Shown piece by piece: positions 56,191-64,000 of a DNA stretch of 64,000 nucleotides. The position numbers and the translations under genes were made by a program. The stretch comes from Rhyacichthys aspro (Eukaryota; Chordata; Actinopteri; Gobiiformes; Rhyacichthyidae). How positions within the stretch are numbered: position 1 is the first letter of the stretch; each line of letters begins with the position of its first letter. The stretch covers positions 22,553,791 to 22,617,790 of the forward strand of contig CM072162.1 of assembly GCA_036850595.1 (NCBI GenBank). Direction: 5' to 3'. Below the pieces are notes generated by a model. The model did no database searches, was not told where the DNA came from, and saw only the letters and a program-made list of their open reading frames with translations.

Positions 56191-56469
56191 TCAACTTTGA
56201 AATACATTTAGAGAAAAGGAAAGAAAACTGACCCGTAATAGATTCAAACCCAGGTCACTTCAACATAATCATAAAAACACAAAACCCATGACCAAAATAT
56301 TACATTAATAAAGGTTTATTCCATTTGAATCATTATTATGTCCTTTACATGACCACGTCTCAATCCAATGCTGACTCTGAACAAAATGACTTTAAAACTT
56401 TCTAAAACAGCGGAATGATTTCACAGAGAAAAACAAAACCCAGTTGGTCTTTTAATCAGTGACAAATTC

Positions 56470-56760
56470 ACCCGAGCCTTAATGCATATTTAATTACATC
56501 AAATCTGCCTTTTATTCTGTATTTTTGCTCCAAAGCGAGCGGAGATCTTGTTAAAGTGTGAGATATTGAGACGCCTATGAAAGAGGAGCCGTCGTTCCCG
56601 GTGGAGGATAAAAAAACGGGTATTTTTTGTTCTTTGATGGAAAACCCACGGCTCGACGGTGAAGCTGTTGCACCGTACGACGCAACAATACAATAAAACT
56701 CCAGTCGATTGTCTTTTATTGATTCTCTCAGGAGTAATTTAGCGGGCAGAGCGTCGTGTA
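56470..56760. promoter_or_regulatory. Enhancer-like block
   Basis: ccttaatgcatatttaatta with TAATTA at 56,491-56,496, then gagcggagatcttgttaaag, gacgcctatgaaagaggagc and CpG-containing sequence to about 56,760. Confidence 0.45.
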
Positions 56761-58049
56761 ACGTTAGACAAACAAAACACTGTCAGAGAATACTTTAATG
56801 TGATAAATGCTGATGTAACTTCATTTTAAAAAGACTCTAACTGATTTAAGATGAAGACTTGTTTTGTTTGGGAAATGAGCGCTGCCAAAAATGGTGACAC
56901 AAAGTTACTGATGACAGGAGAGTACGTTTTATTTTTTGTAAGCCTTATATCTGATGTCTCATTAAGTTTGGTCATAATTTTTGTTAAAGTTTTTAAATTG
57001 TGATGTTTTAATGATCAAATGTGTTGCAGAAAAGTGCTTCCATGTTTAAATGACACCTATTGGTCGGATTTAAATCTGCAAAATCCGAAAGTGACAGTCG
57101 TTCTCTTGTAAAAATCACATTTCTTGTTAATCTTGTTGGAACAGTGACCCTTCAGAGCTGCCCCCGTCCCGCTCAGACCCACCGAGCAGCCACAGCTTTT
57201 CCATTGTCCTTTAGTCTGGTCTTCTTTACATTCACACACACACGTTCTTTCTTACACCAATAATCTCCTTTTTATATAATTTACTTTAATAACACTTGTC
57301 TGAATCCTGAGCCAGTTTGTGACAGTCCCAAAAAAGGATATTAGGCCCAAAAGTGTCTCTAAAGTGAGATTTGAACCAAGCTTTCAGCCTTTTCTACAAA
57401 CTGTACACTCTTCAGGGCAAAGAATGAATAAATGAAAAGTGTATTCTGGTTTTTATCTCTGAAAAATGTAGTTAAGTAGCAGATGTTTGAATAGATGAAC
57501 TGAATTATAATGTTTTGGCACAATAACTATCATTCTGAATTGTTTTATTTTTTTTTTTATCTGTGAAGTTTACATGTAAATATGGTTTGTGCAAATTGTT
57601 TGTATTGTTTTATTGTTTATAGTAAGATGGAACACACATTTTATTCATTTATTGTTCATAGGCTGCAGGGCTACTGTAGCTTTTATAACATTACAAGTGC
57701 AATCTGTTCTTTAGCCTCTAAATGTTACCATAAAAGACCAAAAAAACCTTACTTTAACTTGCAATATATTGTTCTCTGCATTGACTGCTTCATTATCTCC
57801 AGATCCTGTCCTGTTTTGAGTCAGTATTAGCCTCTTGTACAAGCTTTTTCCTTGTTGTAGAAGCATCCAGAGTAAACCCAGGACACCATCTGAAGAATTT
57901 GTCACGTTGCTTCAGCAGTGACCTCTTTTTAAAGTAAAACAAACCAATCCAACCGAGCACTTTGCCACAAAACAGGTCCAAACACACGATAATTGTATTA
58001 AAATCACCTAAAACCTGGCAGTACTCTCTCACCTTTGACAGTTCTCACT
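56761..58049. other. No feature seen
   Basis: AT-rich spacer; nothing supportable. Confidence 0.4.
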
Positions 58050-58480
58050 TTTAGCCCTGATCTGAACCCATTTGAAGCATTAATATTAGCTCCAATGTGT
58101 CACAGCGTATTGTAAATGTCCCTGGATCCGAGAATTAAGAGATAAACAGTAAATCCTGCATTGAGCTGCATTTGGCTGAGCTCATAATAAACAATATTTA
58201 TCATTACGTTCAGATAAAAAGCACAAAGCGGGCAGATGTCACGGCTGGGATCGACACATAAACCACTCTTCTATATTTTGACACATGATTCGAATAATGT
58301 GCAGATTACGGCTTCCATTTTAGATTCCGTAAGACACAAGAAATAGCTTTTAATAAAGTCGTAATCAGGAATTGAAGAGGGTTAAATCCACTCCTACACA
58401 GTCAGCGGTAAAGACCGTGCTCACTGGGCTCGTCGTCATCGTGCTATTGTCACACAGCTACATATAGAAGCAGTATTTGG
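58050..58480. promoter_or_regulatory. Strong enhancer-like block, forkhead rich
   Basis: gaagcattaatattagctcc, ATAAACA at 58,142-58,148 and 58,187-58,193, caatatttatcattacg, gattcgaataatgtgcagat, cttttaataaagtcgtaatc. Unique, without reading frame. Confidence 0.55.
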
Positions 58481-59429
58481 ATAAAAAATGAAGGGAAATA
58501 GACATTAGAGCGATAAAAACCTGTGTTTGTGTGATTAGAGTTGAATGTTTGTGCCACGTCTCTGACCTTCTGCCAAAGCTGCTCTAAAAATTACTCAAAA
58601 TAAGTCAAAGACACCACACTGTACGATTAGCAGCAGAAAATATAATATAAGAACATGGATTATTGGCTTGGTCCTGCTAATGCTGGTCATTTAAACTTCT
58701 CTAATCTATCTTCAGTGTGTATAATACAAGCTGATCGTTGCTGTAGATTTTTAAAAGTCACTCCTGCAGAAAATATCACATTCAGCAGCTCTTCCTTCAC
58801 AAAAAATACATATGACTTCAATAAATAAAATAAATATCAGCTCATTTAACTAATAAGCTCCTTTTTCATGAGCCATAGATCAGTTTCAGACTCCCCCTAA
58901 CATCAGACTTATGGAGGATTTATTTATTTATTTATTTAAAGTTCTGTTACAGGGATTTAAGTGTTTTATTCAGACTCAAGAGGAGTGACCCGGGACTCTA
59001 GCCTTGGTTTTGGAGTCGACTCTGGAGGAAGGATCCTGGTGATTGAGAAACAGCCAATGATTAACACGATCTCTTATTCTTTGGAGCTGTTTGTTCTGCG
59101 ATGAGAAGACTTTATTATAGAATACTGTTAGTTTGTGTTGCTGAGATAGACTTACTGTATGTATTTTCGATCTTTTGGACTCTCTGGGTTTATTGGTTGT
59201 TGCCAAAATAAAATGACAAAGAGGAGAAATTAAATATTTCTTTGCAAACATCTAACAAAGTGCCTTGGTAAATCTTGCTTTAACACACGTCTGACAGCTT
59301 CCACTGGGAATTTAAATATACTTTAAGTAAATACTGTCACATCTAAAGGGTTTTAGATTCAGGAATGTGTCTTCTAAACTGCATTTGATCATATTTGTCT
59401 GTGTAGACTCTCACAGAAGCTGCAGAAAC
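58481..59429. other. No gene seen; small TTTA microsatellite
   Basis: AT-rich spacer with (ATTT)5 at about 58,918-58,940. Nothing else is supportable. Confidence 0.4.
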
Positions 59430-59830
59430 TCCTAACTCCACAGTTTGCTCCGTGGCTCCAGCTCTGAGCCTGTTGTGGCCAATGAGGACTGATGGCGTGT
59501 AATTGAGCCGCTGTAATTTGTAGTGATTGACCCAGAGGGCTGCCTATTAGCCATTGTCAGCTGCAGTGATAGATCCCTTTAGCATTACGGCCGTCCCCAG
59601 CGTCCGCGAGGCTTAACACATTATTTATAGATTGTGTCAGGCCTGTAATAAACATAAGGCATAAAACCGCTGCTAATGTGCCGCTAATGAAATCTGGACA
59701 TGAGCAACTTTATGAATTGAAATAACTCATAGCTCTGTTTGAATGGACTCAGAGAAGGTTGGCGGCTGCTCATTTGCCAGATGTAAATGTAACATCGGGA
59801 AAAAAAGCAGTCAAAGAGACCAAAGTGGCA
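59430..59830. promoter_or_regulatory. Strong enhancer-like block with PBX/MEIS-type site
   Basis: gtgtaattgagccgctgtaa, TGATTGAC at 59,524-59,531 (a PBX-type core), cctattagccattgtcagct, ctttagcattacggccgtcc, ttatttatagattgtgtcag, gccgctaatgaaatctggac. One of the clearest conserved-element textures in the window. Confidence 0.55.
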
Positions 59831-60585
59831 GTATATTCATCATTTTTCATCATTTATTTTTTCATGTGTGACCTTCAGTGGCTCGTGTGAGTGGGAGCCA
59901 TGTTGGATCTCTGAAGTCGTCCTTTCAAACCGTGATGGCTTTTTGGCTGAAAGGGCCTTTTGTGACTTTTTATACGAGAACTAAAGCGAGTGATGGCTGT
60001 AAAGGTTAATGTGGAGGCTAGGTTCATTTAACATAAAAAGTGAAGGCTTATCTTGCAACAAACTGCTCCTCGGTATTTAACAAGGATTATTTCTGCAAAA
60101 CTCATGGATCTACTTCATAAAATGAGTTTCTATGGCTTTAAGAAGATGGGTTAACATCTAAAGTTATCATCTTGGCATCTATCAATAACCGGAATCAAAC
60201 CAATCATACTTCTTCTTGACTTTTTTGGTTAGGTTCTATGTAGATTCTAGTTCCTAAACCTAACTGTGAACGATCGACAATCACTGGTTCTCTTTTGCAA
60301 ACTACAGCATTGCATATGTTTAAAGGAGAAGACAGTATTGAATTAACAGAAGCAAAACTATAGTAAACACCAGAAGAACATAAATGGATGCAGGTAATTT
60401 CCCTTAAAAGCTTGTTTTTCTCATGTTTTGTTGTAACTGACATTGAACTGCATTTATTTCTCATATTATTTCTACAACTTCAGTGACATTTATGAGCTTA
60501 AAAATGAGGTCAACTTGGTTCCAGCGAAGAGAGCTCGAGTTAAACTGTTTATTAAACTCTAACAAACTGCTATGAAAGATCTGGG
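59831..60585. other. No feature seen
   Basis: AT-rich spacer; nothing supportable. Confidence 0.4.
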
Positions 60586-61877
60586 TGTAACACACGGTTA
60601 AATCTGCCCTTTGTATTTTCCTGCACCTCTCAAGCCCCTGAACACATCACCTTTACGTGTCGAGTTACGTAAGTCACGTGATTGTAATCACCTGGCCACG
60701 CTCGGCCAACCTGGTCGCGTGGAGCGAAGATACAAACCTGCTCTGGCTTCTTCTCTTTGACAGAACTGCTGCAGGTTCGTACATCAAACAGTTACTTATT
60801 TTTGCTGTTTTTCGCCTTTCTCATGCACTTTAAACTAACAGTTTAATTATATGACTCAGATATCGACTGTACGTGAGTCCGGAGCCGTGTTGCGTCGTTG
60901 TGAACAGAATAGTGAATGGAATTGGTGAGTCTGAATTAATTGTTTGGTTGTTAGCATGCTAGCGTTAGCGGCGAATGCTAATGGGTTGCCGCTAGCATTT
61001 CTGTACTAATGTTATTATGTTTCTTATAACTCTTTAACCCTATGGAAGCCTCTGGAAGCCTATGTATTGGGTTCATTGGGTCATTAACATGCTGTTGTTA
61101 ATACCTGTGGTTGTATTGAGCAGCCTGTGTATTGGGTTTAGCTGTTAGCAGATATAAAGCACTTCAAAGTGATTTGGTAAAGCCTTAACTTGAAGTGGTT
61201 ACTATTGAAATGTACAAATAATGCACATTTATGAGAATACTTACCATGTATGTATTTATTTGGTATTTATTTGATTTTGATTATTGTATTTGTGTACACA
61301 TGAACAAGAAAAATTAACTGCTATAAGCTATTGATAGGCTAGCTAGACTAGCATACTTATGAATTTTGATTGGTTCTGTTTATTTCAATACAGGCCAGGT
61401 GACCCTTTTTGGTTTAAGATGGCGAGCTACTGAAATACAGCTGGGAGCCAGAAGAATCCTGCAACATCTGAATCCTACTGATCTGGTAGGAGCCTGTTCC
61501 ACCGTTTCACTACATCTCTCTACATCTCCCTACATCTCATTACATCTCACTACATCTCACTACATCTCACTACATCTCCCTACATCTCACTACATCTCAC
61601 TACACTGACACAAACCATACATACCCCCCTCTGTTTATGGACAATTACGCTTGGACATTCTTCTCGACCCTAACGTGGACTCTTTCATTTAATGTGTCAG
61701 TTTTGTTTTATTTTGTTGGGATCAGTTTGACCTTATTGTGATTTTGTGTTCGAACCAAACTGAATCAAAACTAACTTTGTGCACTTTATCAAATTTCCAG
61801 ATGACAATTTGCAGTCTATAAATATTGGTTAGTTCATTTTTGGTTTGTTTGTATTTTTTTCACTCTATTTCAATACA
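60586..61877 (+). other. Possible LTR or short non-coding transcription unit
   Basis: Two readings fit. (a) The interval starts TGTAAC and ends ATACA, followed by tggtatcagcacc, which is weakly like a tRNA primer-binding site (TGGTATCAG), as in a 5' LTR; no matching second LTR or 5-bp target duplication was found. (b) A promoter-like start with CACGTG near 60,676, a strong donor after 60,924 (ATTG|gtgagt), and an exon-like segment 61,394-61,485 between an acceptor (tttatttcaatacag) and a donor (CTG|gtagg). No protein is encoded either way. Confidence 0.2.
61511..61600 (+). repeat. 10-bp tandem repeat
   Basis: Nine units of tacatctcac or tacatctccc, with a partial unit after them. Confidence 0.95.
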
Positions 61878-63089
61878 TGGTATCAGCACCAACTAAAATC
61901 AACTGTCTCTGTCTTAATTACTGACATCAGCTCCAGCAGTCGGACTTCTGATTCATCCACACCTAGCCTTACAGATCTGATTATAGCATAGCAATTTGCT
62001 AATTTTATTAATTATTATTAGTGCTACATGTGCAGTGTTTTTAAATGTATAGTGGTATCCTCTGTGTTAGTCCTAAACCTCTGATACTCAAAGAAATGTT
62101 TGAGTTTTATTTGAGTTTACAATCATGAGACTGTTATGTTAGATATTGATGTTGGTGAAGCAAAACTCTCAGTGTGAAAGGTGCTTTAGGATGAAGTTTA
62201 AATGAGAACTTTATATCGATATTTCACTCTCAACTTATTTACTCATTGTGTACGCAGTAATCACCTCTTGCCTGTGGGGGCGCTGTGACACACTAGAAAT
62301 GGAGACTGAAGTTTGTCCCATTTATTTTTCGTGTCTGTAGTAAGTAATTATGAACTAATACGTGTTACTAAAGGTTTACAGTATTTTTTGGCAGTGTTCA
62401 CAACAGATTTGAGTCACTGGTCTTTACACTTTTTCACATTAAAGGTCTGTTTGCTTCAAGAAACATCGTTCTGACTCATTTCCCACTTGACTTTTCTATT
62501 TCTCTGCTGTTTTACGTGGATCAGAGGTCTTTTTTTCTTCAATGTACTTTTACATCTCTTAATGACTCTCTGATAAAACTGGACAGAGTTTGAGACATGG
62601 TTGAAGAAAATAAACCTTAATTACACCAAGATTCAAATGGTCCCATGCACCACCACACTTCTCTCATATTTACAGTCTACATACATTTGTCCAGGCGTCT
62701 GTAGAGTTTGTCTCTTATTGCCTCTTGGAGCTCGTTGGGTTGAAATCCTCTTGATTCCGTTTTTCCTGAGGCTACAGTCTGAAAGTGGCAGATGTTCCTC
62801 TGAAAAGGCCATGAATGTTTAATCATTTGTGTTATCGATGCTGCCATTTTGTTTGTTAGCCACCGCTCGGGTTACACAAGTCTATTTTTACAACTGTCTC
62901 ACAGATTCACCAAGTCTTTTTTATGATTTTGACAATTCAAGTCCATTTTTTTTAAAATTATGTGTCACAGAAGTTGTATTTAAGTTGTATTTCCAGGGGT
63001 CAGTTCCAACAGAGAAGGAATAAACAGCGTCTGGACACAACTGGACAGAAAACCAATCAAAGAAACAAAGCAATGCATAAAGCCTTCCC
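61878..63089. other. No gene seen
   Basis: AT-rich spacer. gtgggggcgctgtgac near 62,275 is an imperfect CTCF-like word. Nothing else is supportable. Confidence 0.4.
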
Positions 63090-63230
63090 CTTTTTGAATA
63101 AATGGTTACAATCAAAAGGTCCATAATCGTCTTAATCAAGTGTAATTTATTAAAACATCAGCGGAGGTTATTAGCATTAAGAGAACGAGGCGGGAAGGAG
63201 ACGGCGGGAGGGATGAGGAGGCACAGAGCG
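63090..63230. promoter_or_regulatory. Short enhancer-like block
   Basis: tcaagtgtaatttattaaaa and ggaggttattagcattaaga followed by a CpG-containing purine-rich stretch. Confidence 0.3.
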
Positions 63231-63829
63231 TTTAAAGAATTAAAAGAAAAAAATACAATATTCCAGTTCAGAGGTGTTTAGATCTTTGATTCCATAAACC
63301 TTTTTCATAAATGAGTTTCAAGTTTCTGCTTTTCCTTGAGTCTAGTCACACTGTGAATCAGCTACGAACTGTATCTGATGCATTTTACACTTGGTCATGA
63401 ATAATGATATAAACTGAGTGGAAAGTGCTGTGAAGGAAGGGGGTTCGGACCCATTTAACGTCATGCTGAGTAGGATAGATTGATAGGCTTGTATGTAGGA
63501 GAGCTTAATGCCACTGAGGTTAAAAGTGAGCACTGCATGAACTTGTCTGTTTTAATAAATACACATCCAGCTGTCGGGAATGTGTTAAAGAGATGCAGAA
63601 TACTACAAGATCTACAAGGTTTTGGGTCCAAGTGCATTGTGTAAAATGTTAAAAGCACAATTTTATGACGCTGGAAACATGGGAGATAGGCTTTGTGGAT
63701 AAAATCTTCAGAATTCATCAAGAAATTAGAGTTATTAAAATGTTACTCACAGATTTTTGCGTCAAACATCACATTTTACTTTTGTCAAATCCAAAGTTTC
63801 ACCTACTTTTGTAAAAGCTGGACTCTGAA
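63231..63829. other. No feature seen
   Basis: AT-rich spacer. Confidence 0.4.
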
Positions 63830-64000
63830 GCGGTGCGATTTGTTGGACTTAAAGCTGGTGTTTTAGAGTGAGCCTTCTGCCAGAGTTGATCATAATTAGA
63901 CAGCACGCCGTGGGCTTTGATTGGCACCGTAATTGGATTGTCATTGGGGCTGAAAAGCTATTATCTTTGGATCATGCCCCATGAAATTTGTTGGAAAAAC
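63830..64000. promoter_or_regulatory. Enhancer-like block running off the window
   Basis: cgccgtgggctttgattggc, accgtaattggattgtcatt, gggctgaaaagctattatct: several ATTGG and homeodomain words in unique sequence. It continues past the window end. Confidence 0.45.

Noticed and set aside
56230..56300. tRNA-like T-arm word (acctgggtttgaatc on the minus strand)
   Set aside because: No matching A-box, acceptor stem or anticodon arm could be assembled around it.

Overview
The window looks like teleost fish nuclear DNA and contains no protein-coding gene I can defend. The composition is AT-rich, the interspersed repeats are of fish type (hAT-like and Tc1-like DNA elements, short non-autonomous elements, LINE 3' tails), there are several minisatellites, and there is no bacterial or viral gene organisation. 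Open reading frames are short, unconserved in style and mostly explained by tandem repeats or transposable elements. No tRNA, rRNA or CRISPR array was recognised.

Layout. Bases 1-26,500 are mainly repeat-rich intergenic or intronic sequence. They hold copies of a short interspersed family (subfamilies A and B), a 988-bp hAT-like element that has filled with a 21-bp minisatellite, LINE 3' tails, part of a Tc1-like element, and a few GC-richer islands (around 2.4, 4.3, 7.9, 9.8, 15.8, 18.8 and 20.1 kb). Bases 26,600-64,000 are different. Every few kilobases there is a 150-1,000 bp block with balanced base composition, non-repetitive and rich in homeodomain, octamer, forkhead and CCAAT-type motifs, with no sensible reading frame. 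These blocks look like conserved non-coding (enhancer-like) elements, separated by AT-rich spacers, repeats and four large tandem arrays (22-bp at 37.3-37.8 kb, a pure polypyrimidine tract at 42.6-43.3 kb, a CpG-dense 50-bp array at 53.85-54.8 kb, a 10-bp array at 61.5 kb). The pattern is that of a regulatory gene desert or a giant intron around a developmental regulator. The target gene is not in the window and I do not name it. Conservation was inferred from texture only; no alignment was possible.

The most unusual items are: (1) a family of about a dozen A/B elements sharing a core with a 10-bp palindrome and a CCAAT box; (2) a 383-bp inverted-repeat element carrying two exact CTCF consensus matches and a YY1 match; (3) the hAT-like element with an 8-bp target duplication and an internal minisatellite; (4) the CpG-dense 50-bp minisatellite; (5) an uninterrupted 685-nt polypyrimidine tract; (6) a two-part motif shared by two distant enhancer-like blocks. 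A few exon-like pieces (14.6, 17.0, 24.5, 33.3 and 60.6-61.5 kb) are reported at low confidence.
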